Positions 42,957-54,059 of a DNA stretch of 64,000 bases are shown piece by piece. Both the position numbers and the translations under genes were made by a program. This DNA comes from Rugosimonospora sp040255525 (GTDB lineage Bacteria > Actinomycetota > Actinomycetes > Mycobacteriales > Micromonosporaceae). Every line of letters starts with the position of its first letter. Position 1 is the first letter of the stretch. The DNA is taken from positions 30,995 through 94,994 of the forward strand of contig JBDZVD010000012.1 of assembly GCA_040255525.1 (NCBI GenBank), given 5' to 3'. The notes beneath the pieces are model-generated. The model was not told the DNA's origin and did no database searches. It saw nothing but the letters and a program-made list of their open reading frames with translations.

Positions 42957-45098
42957 ATGGATGTTGACGACCAGCTGCCGGCCGGGGTCACGCGGGAGCA
43001 GGAGGCCCAGGCGGGCGCGGAGCCACCGGCGGCCGCCCGGGAGCGGCACGCCGAACTCTCCGCCGAGATCGACGACAACCAGTACCGCTACTACGTCCTC
43101 GACCAGCCGAGCGTCTCCGACGGCGAGTACGACGCGATGATGCGCGAGCTGACCCGGCTGGAGACCGAGTTCCCCGCGCTGCGCACGCCGGACTCGCCGA
43201 CCCAGCGGGTCGGCGGCACCTACTCGACGATGTTCACCCCGGTGGCCCACGCCGAGCGGATGCTCAGCCTGGACAACGCGTTCACCGACGACGAGCTGGC
43301 GGCGTGGGCGGAGCGGGTCGAGCGGGACGCCGGCGGGCCGGTCAGCTACCTGTGCGAGCTGAAGGTCGACGGCCTGGCGATCAACCTGACCTACGAGCAC
43401 GGCCGGCTGGTCCGCGGCGCCACCCGGGGCGACGGGCGCACCGGTGAGGATGTCACGCCGAACGTGCGCACCATCGCCGAGGTCCCGGAGCGGCTGCGCC
43501 GCCCGGCCGGGGGTGGCGAGGAGCCGCCCGAGCTGGTGGAGGTCCGCGGCGAGATCTTTTTCCCGGTCGAGGCGTTCGGCGAACTGAACGCCGGCCTGGT
43601 GGAGCAGGGCAAGGCCCCGTTCGCCAACCCGCGCAACGCGGCCGCCGGCAGCCTGCGGCAGAAGGATCCGAGGATCACCGCGAGCCGGCCGCTGCGCCTG
43701 GTGGTGCACGGCCTGGGGGCCCGGCGGGGGTTCGAGCCGACCAGCCAGTCCCACGCGTACGAGTTGCTGGCGGGTTGGGGCCTGCCGATCAGCAAGCGCC
43801 GGAAGGTCGTCCACACCCTCGACGAGGTGCGCGAGTTCATCGCGCACTACGCCGAGCACCGGCACGACGTCGAGCACGAGATCGACGGCGTGGTGGTGAA
43901 GGTCGACGAGGTGTCCGTCCAGCGCCGGCTCGGCTCGACCAGCCGCGCGCCCCGCTGGGCGATCGCCTTCAAGTACCCGCCGGAGGAGGTGAACACCAAG
44001 CTCCTCGACATCCGCGTCAACGTCGGGCGCACCGGACGGGTCACGCCGTACGCGGTGCTCGAACCGGTACGGGTCGCCGGCTCCACGGTCGCTCTCGCCA
44101 CCCTGCACAACGCGAGCGAGGTGGTCCGCAAGGGCGTGCTCATCGGCGACACGGTGGTGCTGCGCAAGGCGGGCGACGTGATCCCGGAGATCGTCGGGCC
44201 GGTCGTCGCCCAGCGCGACGGCAGCGAGCGCGAGTTCCGCATGCCGGCCCGCTGCCCGGAGTGCGGCACGCCGCTGGCCCCGGCGAAGGAGGGTGACGTC
44301 GACATCCGCTGCCCCAACACGCGGGCCTGCCCGGCCCAGCTCCGGGAGCGGATCTTCCATCTCGCCGGACGCGGGGCGTTGGACATCGAGGTGCTCGGCT
44401 ACAAGGCCGCGACCGCCCTGCTCACCGACGGCGTGATCGTGGACGAGGGCGACCTGTTCGCGATCGACGCCGACAAGCTGGCCACCAGCGACTTCTTCGT
44501 CAACCAGGACGGCTCGCTGGGGTCCAACGCGGTCAAGCTGCTGGCCAACCTCGACGAGGCGAAAAACCGCCCGCTGTGGCGGATCCTGGTCGCTCTGTCC
44601 ATCCGGCACGTCGGCCCCACCGCGGCCCAGGCGCTGGCCAGGCAGTTCGGGTCGGTGGACGCGATCGCCGCGGCGTCCCGCGAGGAGTTGGCCGCCGTCG
44701 AAGGGGTCGGTCCGACGATCGCGGACTCGGTCATCGACTGGTTCACCGTGGACTGGCACCGGGAGGTCGTCGAAAAGTGGCGGGCCGCCGGGGTGTCCTT
44801 GGCCGAGGAGCAGGCCGCGGAGGGGCCGAAACCATTGGCCGGAATAACTGTCGTGGTGACCGGAAGCCTGGTCGGATATTCGCGCGACGCCGCGGCGGAG
44901 GCGATTGCCGTGCGCGGCGGAAGGTCGAGTTCGAGCGTGTCCAAGAAGACCGATTTCGTGGTGGTCGGTGAGTCGCCGGGAAGTAAGTACGAAAAGGCGG
45001 TCGCGCTGAAGGTCCCCGTCCTTGACGAGGAAGGATTCGCCGTGCTGCTCGGTCAGGGACCTGAGGCGGCCCGCGCGGTAGCCCGGATCGAGGAGTAG
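42957..45098 (+). CDS. ligA: NAD-dependent DNA ligase
   Basis: A 713-residue replicative ligase that seals Okazaki nicks with NAD. The Ia domain is followed by the adenylation site CELKVDGLAINL (Lys near 134), NPRNAAAGSLRQ, the OB fold (NVGRTGRVTPYAVLEPV), a Cys4 zinc finger (CPECG near 432 and CPNTRAC), helix-hairpin-helix repeats and a BRCT domain (~620-705). ATG 42957 opens a ~40-residue polar tail before the canonical start. From about 44820 to the end the third codon positions become noticeably richer in A/T than in the rest of the gene. Confidence 0.96.
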   Translation: MDVDDQLPAGVTREQEAQAGAEPPAAARERHAELSAEIDDNQYRYYVLDQPSVSDGEYDAMMRELTRLETEFPALRTPDSPTQRVGGTYSTMFTPVAHAERMLSLDNAFTDDELAAWAERVERDAGGPVSYLCELKVDGLAINLTYEHGRLVRGATRGDGRTGEDVTPNVRTIAEVPERLRRPAGGGEEPPELVEVRGEIFFPVEAFGELNAGLVEQGKAPFANPRNAAAGSLRQKDPRITASRPLRLVVHGLGARRGFEPTSQSHAYELLAGWGLPISKRRKVVHTLDEVREFIAHYAEHRHDVEHEIDGVVVKVDEVSVQRRLGSTSRAPRWAIAFKYPPEEVNTKLLDIRVNVGRTGRVTPYAVLEPVRVAGSTVALATLHNASEVVRKGVLIGDTVVLRKAGDVIPEIVGPVVAQRDGSEREFRMPARCPECGTPLAPAKEGDVDIRCPNTRACPAQLRERIFHLAGRGALDIEVLGYKAATALLTDGVIVDEGDLFAIDADKLATSDFFVNQDGSLGSNAVKLLANLDEAKNRPLWRILVALSIRHVGPTAAQALARQFGSVDAIAAASREELAAVEGVGPTIADSVIDWFTVDWHREVVEKWRAAGVSLAEEQAAEGPKPLAGITVVVTGSLVGYSRDAAAEAIAVRGGRSSSSVSKKTDFVVVGESPGSKYEKAVALKVPVLDEEGFAVLLGQGPEAARAVARIEE

Positions 45099-45123
45099 GA
45101 ATTCCACCATTCCGGTGAAATGG

Positions 45124-45146
45124 TCGGGGCGATACGCCCCGATTTA
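45124..45146 (+). terminator. ligA terminator
   Basis: An 8-bp stem TCGGGGCG/CGCCCCGA with an ATA loop followed by TTTA, 26 bp after the ligA stop. Confidence 0.65.
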
Positions 45147-45317
45147 CTGCGCTCCGGAGGCGCGCGGACGTACGGTGAGCTGCGCCATCTATTTCGACTT
45201 TGTCACAGGTCACCATGATGGGCACAAAACCGGCGTCACCCACTTATCGTGATGTCGTTTCACTCGGCAGGCGAGTCGGCACCGGCCGCCGGGGACGTGA
45301 GCGCCCAGGGAGGATCG

Positions 45318-47426
45318 ATGGAGCCGACGGCGCTGCGCAACACGGCACCTCCCCGGCGCGAGGGCGTCTTCTTCGGGTACGTCGCCGTCGTGTGCGTCGC
45401 CGGCCTCGCCGTCTTCGCGCCGCGGCTGCCGGACCTGCCCGGCTTCCTGCACGCGGCGCCCGCGGCCTTCTGGCTGATGGGCGCGCTGGCGGTGCTGCTG
45501 GACGTGTCGCCGCTGCGGCCGCCCGGCCCGCGCCAGACCTCACCGGTCTTCCCGTCGATCTGCTTCACCTTCGCCACGCTGCTGATCTGGGGGCTCGGGC
45601 CGGCCGTGCTGGTGCAGACCGTCGCGGTGGCGGCGTCATCGGCCCGGATGCGGTACCGGCCGTGGCGTGCCGCGTTCAACGCCGGCCAGTACGCCGTCGC
45701 GTTCGGCGCCGCCGCGCTGGTGCTCGCGCTGGCCGGGGCCGAGCCGCTGGCCCGGGTGAACCGGCCGGGCTGGTCGGCCGCGATGATCGCGCTGGCCGCC
45801 GCCGCGACCTGGTTCGCGGTCAACTACGCCCTGGTCAGCTGGGCCGTCTGGCTGCGCTTCGACGGCAGCTTCTGGAGCCTGTTGGGCCACACCGCCGGGT
45901 ACGAGACGCTGTCCACCGGCGCCCTGCTGCTGCTCGGGCCGGTGCTGGTCGGCGCCGTCGACCTGAGCCCGGCGCTGATCCCGTTCGTGCTGGTCCCGCT
46001 GTACGCGGTGAACCAGATGGCCCGCCTGTACAGCGCGCACAACCGGCTGGCCACCCGCGATTCGCTCACCGGCCTGGCCAACCGGGAACGGTTGATGGCC
46101 GAGGTCGACGAACAGGTGGGCGTGCACGAGGCCGCCAGCACAGATCCGGGCGCGCCGGTGTTCGCCCTGCTGCTGCTGGACCTTGACCGGTTCAAGCACG
46201 TCAACGACGCCCTCGGGCACGGCGTCGGCGACCGGCTGCTGGTGCACGTGGGCCGGCGGCTGGCCGCCACCGTACGCCCGGTCGACCTGGTCGCCCGGCT
46301 GGGCGGGGACGAGTTCGCGATCGTCGCGCCGGGGCTGTCCGGCGCCGGTGAGGCACGTGCCCTGGCCGAGCGGATCGCCGCCGTACTCGCCGATCCGGTC
46401 GCCCTGGACGGGCTGCCCCTGGATGTCGGCGGGGCGATCGGCGTGGCCGTGTACCCGCGCCACGGCGACGACTTCGCCACCCTGATGCGCCACGCCGACG
46501 TGGCCATGTACGACGCCAAGAGCCGGGGCGACGTGGTCGCCGTCTACACCCCCGAGTCCGACCACAACTCGCCGCAGCGGCTGGGCCTGCTCGCCGACCT
46601 GCGCCGGGCGCTGGAGACCCCGGGCGCCGAGGAGATCGCCTTCTACTACCAGCCGCAGGTCGAGCTGCGCACCGGCGACGTGATCGGCGTGGAGGCGCTG
46701 CTGCGCTGGCACCACCCGCAGCGCGGCATGGTCGATCCGGAGGAGTTGATCCGGGTCGCCGAGCAGAGCACCGTGATGCGGCTGCTGACCCTGCGGGTCG
46801 TCGACGACGTGGTGGCCCAGTTGGGCAAGTGGGAGGCGGACGGCCTCAGCCTGCGCGCGGCGATCAACGTGAGCGTCCGTGACCTGCACACCGGCGAGGT
46901 CGTCGACCGGCTGGCGGACCGGCTGCGACACCACGGGATCGGGCCCGACCAGGTGCAGCTGGAGATCACCGAGGGTGCGCTGATGGCCGATCCCCGGCGG
47001 GTACTGACCACGCTGCGCCGGCTGGACCGGCTGGGCGTGGCGCTGTCGCTGGACGACTTCGGCACCGGGTACTCGTCTATGCAACACCTGCGCCGGCTGC
47101 CGCTGTCCGAGGTGAAGATCGACCGTTCGTTCGTCCTGGGCATGGTCGAGGACTCGGACGACGAGGCAATCGTCCGGTCGATCATCGAGCTGTCCGGCGC
47201 GCTCGGGCTGCGGGTGGTGGCCGAGGGCGTGGAGGACGAGCGGACGTACCGGCTGCTGGCCCGGATGGGCTGCGATGTCGCGCAGGGCTGGTACTACGCC
47301 CGGCCGATGCCGGCCGACCAGTTGGCCTTCTGGCTGTCCCGGTACCGGCCGCCGCAGCGCCTGTTGGCCGGCTGGCCGTCCGCGGGGATGACCCCGGGCG
47401 CCCGGCGCGGCGGGGTGGGCAAATAG
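45318..47426 (+). CDS. GGDEF-EAL bifunctional cyclic-di-GMP protein with membrane sensor
   Basis: A 702-residue protein: about seven hydrophobic segments (~15-245), then a diguanylate cyclase domain with intact GGDEF (near 329) and an EAL phosphodiesterase domain with EALLRW (near 458). The EAL metal and catalytic residues are all in place: INVSVRDL, LEITEGAL, DDFGTGYSS (near 578), VKIDRSF, VAEGVE and QGWYYARP. Both activities may therefore be real, or one regulated by the membrane part, whose ligand is unknown. ATG 45318 follows GGGAGG at 4-5 nt. It interrupts the ligA-gat neighbourhood, so it is probably regulated on its own. Confidence 0.92.
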   Translation: MEPTALRNTAPPRREGVFFGYVAVVCVAGLAVFAPRLPDLPGFLHAAPAAFWLMGALAVLLDVSPLRPPGPRQTSPVFPSICFTFATLLIWGLGPAVLVQTVAVAASSARMRYRPWRAAFNAGQYAVAFGAAALVLALAGAEPLARVNRPGWSAAMIALAAAATWFAVNYALVSWAVWLRFDGSFWSLLGHTAGYETLSTGALLLLGPVLVGAVDLSPALIPFVLVPLYAVNQMARLYSAHNRLATRDSLTGLANRERLMAEVDEQVGVHEAASTDPGAPVFALLLLDLDRFKHVNDALGHGVGDRLLVHVGRRLAATVRPVDLVARLGGDEFAIVAPGLSGAGEARALAERIAAVLADPVALDGLPLDVGGAIGVAVYPRHGDDFATLMRHADVAMYDAKSRGDVVAVYTPESDHNSPQRLGLLADLRRALETPGAEEIAFYYQPQVELRTGDVIGVEALLRWHHPQRGMVDPEELIRVAEQSTVMRLLTLRVVDDVVAQLGKWEADGLSLRAAINVSVRDLHTGEVVDRLADRLRHHGIGPDQVQLEITEGALMADPRRVLTTLRRLDRLGVALSLDDFGTGYSSMQHLRRLPLSEVKIDRSFVLGMVEDSDDEAIVRSIIELSGALGLRVVAEGVEDERTYRLLARMGCDVAQGWYYARPMPADQLAFWLSRYRPPQRLLAGWPSAGMTPGARRGGVGK

Positions 47427-47499
47427 ACTTTCCCGGGCCGGAGCGCGCGTGTGACGCTGCGCCCGAGGGTTCCGTGACGACGATCTACAGGGGGCAGCA

Positions 47500-47795
47500 T
47501 TGGCCGCCATCTCCCGCGAGGAGGTCGCGCACCTGGCGCATCTCGCTCGCCTGGCCGTCACCGAGGAGGAGCTGGACACGTTCGCCGGGCAGCTGGACGT
47601 GATCCTTCAGGCGGTGGCCCGGGTGGGGGAGGTCGCCGCGGTCGACATCCCACCGACGTCGCACTCGGTCCCATTGACGAACGTGCTGCGTGAGGACGTG
47701 GTACGCCCCGGGCTCACCCGGGACGAGGCGCTGTCCGGGGCTCCGGACGCCGAAGACGGGCGGTTCCGGGTGCCGCGGATTCTGGAGGAGGAGTC

Positions 47796-47799
<4 letters not shown>
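47500..47799 (+). CDS. gatC: Aspartyl/glutamyl-tRNA amidotransferase subunit C
   Basis: A 99-residue subunit that clamps GatA to GatB. ISREEVAHLAHLARLAVTEEEL and the closing LREDVVRPGLTRDEALSGAPDAEDG are family standard. The start is TTG 47500, with AGGGGG 5-6 nt before it; no ATG or GTG in frame gives the family N-terminus. Overlaps gatA by GTGA. Confidence 0.94.
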
Positions 47800-49274
<1,475 letters not shown>

Positions 49275-49282
49275 GCTCACGA

Positions 49283-49318
49283 CGACGCGGGGTCCGGCAT
49301 CTGCCGGACCCCGCGTCG
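49283..49318. terminator. Strong bidirectional hairpin between gatA and the DUF4236 gene
   Basis: A perfect 17-bp stem (49283-49299 with 49302-49318) and 2-nt loop, centred between convergent genes. It separates gatCA from gatB transcription. Confidence 0.8.
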
Positions 49319-49336
49319 ACGCCGCCACGGGTACCG

Positions 49337-49522
49337 CTACCGGGCCGCGCTGCTGCGGCGGCTGCGCCAGGACAGCGGACCAGGCAGGTCCACGCGTTGC
49401 GCCCGAGTGCGTGAGTTCCAGGACCACTTACCGATCTTGATGCTCCACGACGACAACCCGTGCCGGCCGACGTTGAAGTGAATCGGCCCCACCTTGTAGA
49501 CCTTGCGGAACATGAGTGGCAC
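49337..49522 (-). CDS. Small DUF4236-like protein
   Basis: A 61-residue protein. FRKVYKVGPIHFNVGRHGLS and the WSIKIGKWSWNSRTRAQRVDLPGP stretch resemble the DUF4236 family, a basic beta-rich fold without known function. GTG 49522 was preferred to ATG 49513 because GAGGAG lies 7 nt before the GTG but too far from the ATG, and MPL-starts are common in the family. It faces gatA and reads away from gatB. Confidence 0.7.
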   Translation of the reverse strand: MPLMFRKVYKVGPIHFNVGRHGLSSWSIKIGKWSWNSRTRAQRVDLPGPLSWRSRRSSAAR

Positions 49523-49605
49523 TGTGCGTCTCCTCTCACCCTCGTTCACGGGTACCCGAGCCGTCTGAGCCCGAAACCCGGAGGAATCGCCGGTACGGCG
49601 GCGGC

Positions 49606-49611
49606 TACGCT
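49606..49611 (+). promoter_or_regulatory. -10 box (TACGCT) of leaderless gatB
   Basis: TACGCT ends 6 nt before GTG 49618. This decides the start: the longer open frame from 49516 has no supporting signal. Confidence 0.55.
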
Positions 49612-49617
49612 GTTGCG

Positions 49618-51111
49618 GTGACCACCATCGCGCCGCTGTCCTACGAGGAAGCCATCGAGCGTTATGAGCCCGTCATCGGGCTGGAGACGCACGTCGAGCT
49701 GGGCACCAGGACCAAGATGTTCTGCGCCTGCCCCACCGACTTCGGTGGAGAGCCGAACACCCAGGTCTGCCCGGTCTGTCTGGGCCTGCCAGGCAGCCTT
49801 CCGGTGGCCAACCAGGTGGCGATCGAGGCGACCATCCGCATCGGACTCGCGCTCAACTGCACGATCGCCAGCTGGTCCCGGTTCGCCCGGAAGAACTACT
49901 TCTATCCGGACATGCCGAAGGACTTCCAGATCAGCCAGTACGACGAGCCGCTGTGCACCGACGGCTGGCTGGACGTCGAGGTGGAGGGCGACCTGGTGCG
50001 CGTGGAGATCGAGCGCGTGCACCTGGAGGAGGACACCGGCAAGACGCTGCACCTGGGCGGCGCGACCGGGCGCATCCACGGCGCGACGGAGTCCCTGGTC
50101 GACTACAACCGCGCGGGCATCCCGCTGGTGGAGATCGTGACCAAGCCCGTACCGGGCACCGGGACGCGTGCCCCGCTGGTCGCCCGGGCGTACGTCACCG
50201 AGCTGCGCGACGTGATCCGGACGCTCGGCGTGTCGGACGTCCGGATGGAGCAGGGCTCGCTGCGCTGCGACGTCAACGTGTCGCTGAACCGGCCCGGCCA
50301 GGAGTGGGGCACCCGTACCGAAACCAAGAACGTCAACTCGCTGCGCAGCGTGGAGCGCGCGGTCCGTTCGGAGATCATGCGGCAGGCCGCGGTGCTGGAC
50401 ACCGGCGGCCGGATCGTCCAGGAGACGCGGCACTTCTCCGAGGACACCGGCGACACCCGGCCCGGGCGCAGCAAGGAGACCGCGACGGACTACCGGTACT
50501 TCCCGGAACCCGACCTGGTGCCGCTGGCGCCGGACCCGGCCTGGGTCGCGGAGCTGAAGGCGGCCCTGCCCGAGCCGCCGCGGCTGCACCGGCGCCGGCT
50601 CCAGCAGGCGTGGGGGCTGTCCGACCACGACATGCAGTCGGTGCTCAATGCCGGCGCGGTGGAGTTGATCGAGGCCACGATCGCGGCCGGCGCCAGCCCG
50701 GACGCGGCCCGGAAGTGGTGGATGGGCGAGCTGGCCCGGCGGGCCAACGAGACCGGCGCGGAGCTGGGCTCGCTGACCACCCCGGAGCAGGTCGCCGCGC
50801 TGCAACGGCTGGTCGACGAGGGGAAGCTGACCGACAAGCTCGCCCGGACGGTGCTGGAGGGCGTGGTGGCAGGGGAGGGCACCCCGGCCGAGGTGATGGC
50901 CGCCCGCGGGCTTGAGGTGGTGTCCGACACCGGCGCACTGACCGCGGCCATCGACGAGGCGATCGCGGCGAACCCGGCCGTGGCCGACAAGGTCCGGGGC
51001 GGTCAGGTCGCCGCGGCCGGCGTGCTGATCGGCGCGGTCATGAAGGCCACCAAGGGCCAGGCCGACGCGAAGACGGTGCGCGAACTGATCCTCGCCCGGC
51101 TGGGTTCCTGA
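49618..51111 (+). CDS. gatB: Aspartyl/glutamyl-tRNA amidotransferase subunit B
   Basis: A 497-residue tRNA-binding kinase subunit that phosphorylates the misacylated Glu/Asp. The core signature is VIGLETHVELGTRTKMFCACP with the zinc Cys pairs (FCACP and QVCPVC); DYNRAGIPLVEIVTKP and MEQGSLRCDVNVSL follow. The C-terminal YqeY-like tail domain, which contacts the tRNA elbow, is complete (GEGTPAEVMAARGLEVVSD). Transcribed separately from gatCA. Confidence 0.95.
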   Translation: MTTIAPLSYEEAIERYEPVIGLETHVELGTRTKMFCACPTDFGGEPNTQVCPVCLGLPGSLPVANQVAIEATIRIGLALNCTIASWSRFARKNYFYPDMPKDFQISQYDEPLCTDGWLDVEVEGDLVRVEIERVHLEEDTGKTLHLGGATGRIHGATESLVDYNRAGIPLVEIVTKPVPGTGTRAPLVARAYVTELRDVIRTLGVSDVRMEQGSLRCDVNVSLNRPGQEWGTRTETKNVNSLRSVERAVRSEIMRQAAVLDTGGRIVQETRHFSEDTGDTRPGRSKETATDYRYFPEPDLVPLAPDPAWVAELKAALPEPPRLHRRRLQQAWGLSDHDMQSVLNAGAVELIEATIAAGASPDAARKWWMGELARRANETGAELGSLTTPEQVAALQRLVDEGKLTDKLARTVLEGVVAGEGTPAEVMAARGLEVVSDTGALTAAIDEAIAANPAVADKVRGGQVAAAGVLIGAVMKATKGQADAKTVRELILARLGS

Positions 51112-51122
51112 CGGCGCTCCGG

Positions 51123-51192
51123 CCGGGCGGCGCCGCTGCCCGCCCGGTGGTGACTCGGCGATCCGGCTGCGGGCCCGGGGGCCGGCAGCCGG
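51123..51192. terminator. Two hairpins between convergent gatB and metallophosphoesterase genes
   Basis: Stem 1: 51123-51130 with 51140-51147 (8 bp). Stem 2: 51163-51170 with 51185-51192 (8 bp, G/C-rich loop). They fill the 89-bp convergent gap. Confidence 0.6.
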
Positions 51193-51200
51193 GTCGGTGG

Positions 51201-52820
51201 TCAGCGCGGGGACGGACTCGGTGAACCGCCCGGTGAACCGCTCGGTGACGGGCTCGGCGGCGCCTTGACGACGTGTCGCTGGATCGTCACCTCGGTCTGC
51301 CCGGTCCCGCCCAGCGTGATGTCGTCGTACCCCTGCAGGGAGTGGGTGGGATCGAAGTAGAGCACCGACATCTCCAGCGGAGTCGGCGCCTCGCCCTCCA
51401 GCCCGCGCAGCCCCGCGCCGCCGGTCGAGCCCTCGACCATCAGCAGCGTCTTCTGCTCCCCGGTCATCTGCGGCATGGTGCGCACGTCCCGGTGATGAAG
51501 GTGGCCGGCGAGTACCAGCGGCACCTGGCCGTCCAGCGCTCCGGCCGAGGCCGGCTCGTGGACCATGGCCACGTCGACGGGCTTGCGGGCGTTGCGGATC
51601 GTCTGGGCCAGCTTCTCGCCGGACGACGCCTGCTCCTCGGCGGCCTGGTGCCCCGCCGCCCCGCCCGGTCCGGGCTCCTTGTCCGGCGTGAACCGCGGAT
51701 CGCCGATCCCCGCGATGGTCAGGCCGTTCACGGTCACCACCCGGTTCTCCAGCACGATCGCATTCGGCTGCTTGGCCACCGCGTCGGCGGTCGTCCCCGA
51801 GTCGTGGTTGCCGCGGATGAAGACGTACGGGATCTTCAGCGCGCCGATCGAGTTGACGAAGGAGGCTTCCACCTGGGTACCCCAGTCGTCGATGTCGCCG
51901 GTGTCGACCACCAGGTTGATGTCGTACTGCTTGACCACGGTCGAGATCACCGACCAGGCAGCCGGATTGAGGTGCAGGTCGGAGATGTGCAGGACGCGCA
52001 GCGAGCCGGGGGCCGGCCGGTACACCGGCAGGGTGGACAGCGTGCCGTACAGCTTGCTGACGTTGTTGACCAGCCGTTGCAGCTCGTCACGGTACTGGCC
52101 GAACTGGTTGGCGATCTGCTTCGCGTCACCGATGACGGCGGGCGCGTTGGACAGTAGGCCGTGGTACCGCGGTTCGTCGACCGAGTCCGGCCGGAACGTG
52201 GCCACCGCGATGCCGCCGCTGCCCAGGATGGTGACCAGGGCCATCACGCCGCAGATGGCCACCCGCTTCATGTTGCGGAACACGAACGCGGACAGCAGCA
52301 GCGCACCGAGCAGGCCGGCGCCGGTGGCCTGGAACGCCATCCGGGTGATGCCCCGCTCCACGTCGCTGACCGCTCCCGAGCTGGCCTTGGCGATGCCGTT
52401 GGGATCCGTAGCCAGGGCGAGCGTGCGCTTCTGGTCCAGCGCCTCCAGGCGTACCGTCAGGTGTGCCGGCCCGTCGTGGCTGGCCAGTTCGAGCGAGCCG
52501 AGCGGCGGGATCTGCACGTCCGTGCCGCCGGACAGCGATGGGCTCAGGCTGAACTGGGCGGCGAACGGCCCCACGTCGTCGTGGCTCGGCCCGGCCACCA
52601 GCAGGCCGATGATCACCCCGACGAGGCTGGTCACCACGAGCGCCAGCGACAGGCCGAAGCGGCGCCACATCCGGGGCCGGTTGGCGGCGCGTACCACCGC
52701 GCGCACGGGCCGCGCCACGGCCCGCCCCGAGGCGACCAGGACGCGCCTCGACACCTGGGCAGCGCCACGTATCCCGCGCCGGCCCACCGAGCCGTCGTCG
52801 GGTGGAGGGGTCGTGGTCAC
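51201..52820 (-). CDS. Membrane-anchored calcineurin-like metallophosphoesterase
   Basis: A 539-residue protein. A basic N-terminus leads to one helix (LALVVTSLVGVIIGLLVAG), a ~70-residue outer loop, a helix pair (GLLGALLLSAFVF; VAICGVMALVTILGSGGIAVA), then the phosphoesterase domain with DLHLN, GDIDDWG, GNHDS, VHEP and GHLHHR, all five metal/catalytic blocks intact. It ends in a Pro/Ser/Gly tail (PSPSPSGSPGGSPSPSP). The catalytic domain should face outward if the first helix is an N-in anchor. GTG start 2 nt after the sugar dehydrogenase stop, so they form an operon. Confidence 0.87.
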   Translation of the reverse strand: MTTTPPPDDGSVGRRGIRGAAQVSRRVLVASGRAVARPVRAVVRAANRPRMWRRFGLSLALVVTSLVGVIIGLLVAGPSHDDVGPFAAQFSLSPSLSGGTDVQIPPLGSLELASHDGPAHLTVRLEALDQKRTLALATDPNGIAKASSGAVSDVERGITRMAFQATGAGLLGALLLSAFVFRNMKRVAICGVMALVTILGSGGIAVATFRPDSVDEPRYHGLLSNAPAVIGDAKQIANQFGQYRDELQRLVNNVSKLYGTLSTLPVYRPAPGSLRVLHISDLHLNPAAWSVISTVVKQYDINLVVDTGDIDDWGTQVEASFVNSIGALKIPYVFIRGNHDSGTTADAVAKQPNAIVLENRVVTVNGLTIAGIGDPRFTPDKEPGPGGAAGHQAAEEQASSGEKLAQTIRNARKPVDVAMVHEPASAGALDGQVPLVLAGHLHHRDVRTMPQMTGEQKTLLMVEGSTGGAGLRGLEGEAPTPLEMSVLYFDPTHSLQGYDDITLGGTGQTEVTIQRHVVKAPPSPSPSGSPGGSPSPSPR

Positions 52821-52822
52821 AC

Positions 52823-54052
52823 TCAGCTCAGCCCAACTCCGCTGTCGGACAGGACGATCCGCAGGATCCGGTCATCGTCCGGCGTCGGCGTGCCCTCGCC
52901 GTCCTTGTTGGAGGTGGTCACCCAGATCGACCCGTCCGGCGCGGTGATCGCGCTGCGCAGCCGCCCGTACGTGTCCTCCAGCAGGCTCTGCGGCGCGCCG
53001 AGGGTGCCGCCGGCGTTGGTCAGTTGGATCAGGTACAGCCGCGTTCCGGTGAGGCAGCTGGTGATCAGGATCTGGGCGCTGTCGGCCAGGCCGGTGCAGC
53101 CCGCCTCGCTCGGTTTGAGCTGGACCAACGGGTCGGCGTACTTCGTGTTCTCCGCGATGCCCTCGACCGCCGGCCAGCCGTAGTCCTTGCCCGGCTGGAC
53201 CAGATCGACCTCGTCCCAGGACGAGCGGCCGAGGTCGGTCACGTACAGGTGCTTGCCCGGATCCCAGGCCAGTCCCTGCGGGTCGTGCAGGCCGGACGCG
53301 TAGACCAACGAGGTGGCCGTCGGGTTGCCCGCGACGGGCTTGCCGTCCGGCTTCATCCTGAGGACCTTGCCGGCCAAGCTCTTCGGGTCCCCGGCCGCGG
53401 CCGGGTCACCGGCGTCGCCCGTGGTCGCGTACAGCATGCCGTCCGGGCCGAACCCGAGCCAGCCGCCGTTGTCGCTGTTGCCGTGCGGGATGCCGGTGAC
53501 CAGCGGGGTCGGTGCCCCACCCAGCTTCAGCGACGCGATCCGGTTGTCGTGGTCGGTGGAGTAGTAGACGTACACCGTCTGGTCGGTCTGGTAATTCGGC
53601 GAGACCGCGATCCCCAGCAGCCCGCCGTCGCCGGCGGTGGTGATGCCGGTCAGCGTCTGGACCGGCGTGACGGCCAGCCCGCCGGAGCCCTGGGAGGGGT
53701 TGACCGCCTCCGGTTGGCTGGACGCGGGCGACGGCCGCGCCCCGGGGGACGCTCCGCCGGCCGGTCCGATCTTGAGGATCCGGCCACTGTCCCGCTCGGT
53801 GACCAGCGCGGTGCCGTCGGGCAGGAAGGCGAGCCCCCACGGCACTTCGAGCCCCTTGGCAACCACGTCGACGGCCAGCTGCCCGCTGCCGTCGTCGCCG
53901 CTGGTCGGCGACGCCGTCGGGGACGGCAGCCTCGGCGGCTGCCCGGCCTGGTCGGGCGGCGGCGGGCCGAAACTGCACCCGGCCAGGGCGGTCACCGCCA
54001 GCACCAGGGCGGCGGTCAGCGGCCGGGCGCGCTTGAACAGGGTGGCGGTCAC
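52823..54052 (-). CDS. PQQ-type sugar dehydrogenase lipoprotein
   Basis: A 409-residue six-bladed beta-propeller of the soluble glucose dehydrogenase (GdhB/aldose sugar dehydrogenase) family. The signal ends in a lipobox (AVTALAGC). VPWGLAFLPDGTALVTERD opens the propeller; GDGGLLGIAVSPNY and TTGDAGDP carry calcium/cofactor-site residues; YGWPAVEG and VYASGLHDPQGLAW are typical. No PQQ biosynthesis genes are seen, so activity depends on imported or absent cofactor. GTG 54052 lies 7 nt after TAGGCT. Confidence 0.87.
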   Translation of the reverse strand: MTATLFKRARPLTAALVLAVTALAGCSFGPPPPDQAGQPPRLPSPTASPTSGDDGSGQLAVDVVAKGLEVPWGLAFLPDGTALVTERDSGRILKIGPAGGASPGARPSPASSQPEAVNPSQGSGGLAVTPVQTLTGITTAGDGGLLGIAVSPNYQTDQTVYVYYSTDHDNRIASLKLGGAPTPLVTGIPHGNSDNGGWLGFGPDGMLYATTGDAGDPAAAGDPKSLAGKVLRMKPDGKPVAGNPTATSLVYASGLHDPQGLAWDPGKHLYVTDLGRSSWDEVDLVQPGKDYGWPAVEGIAENTKYADPLVQLKPSEAGCTGLADSAQILITSCLTGTRLYLIQLTNAGGTLGAPQSLLEDTYGRLRSAITAPDGSIWVTTSNKDGEGTPTPDDDRILRIVLSDSGVGLS

Positions 54053-54059
54053 GGGGCCC

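Noticed and set aside
51201..54052. Complete PQQ-dependent respiratory operon
   Set aside because: Only the dehydrogenase and a metallophosphoesterase are present; no pqq genes or cytochrome are encoded nearby.
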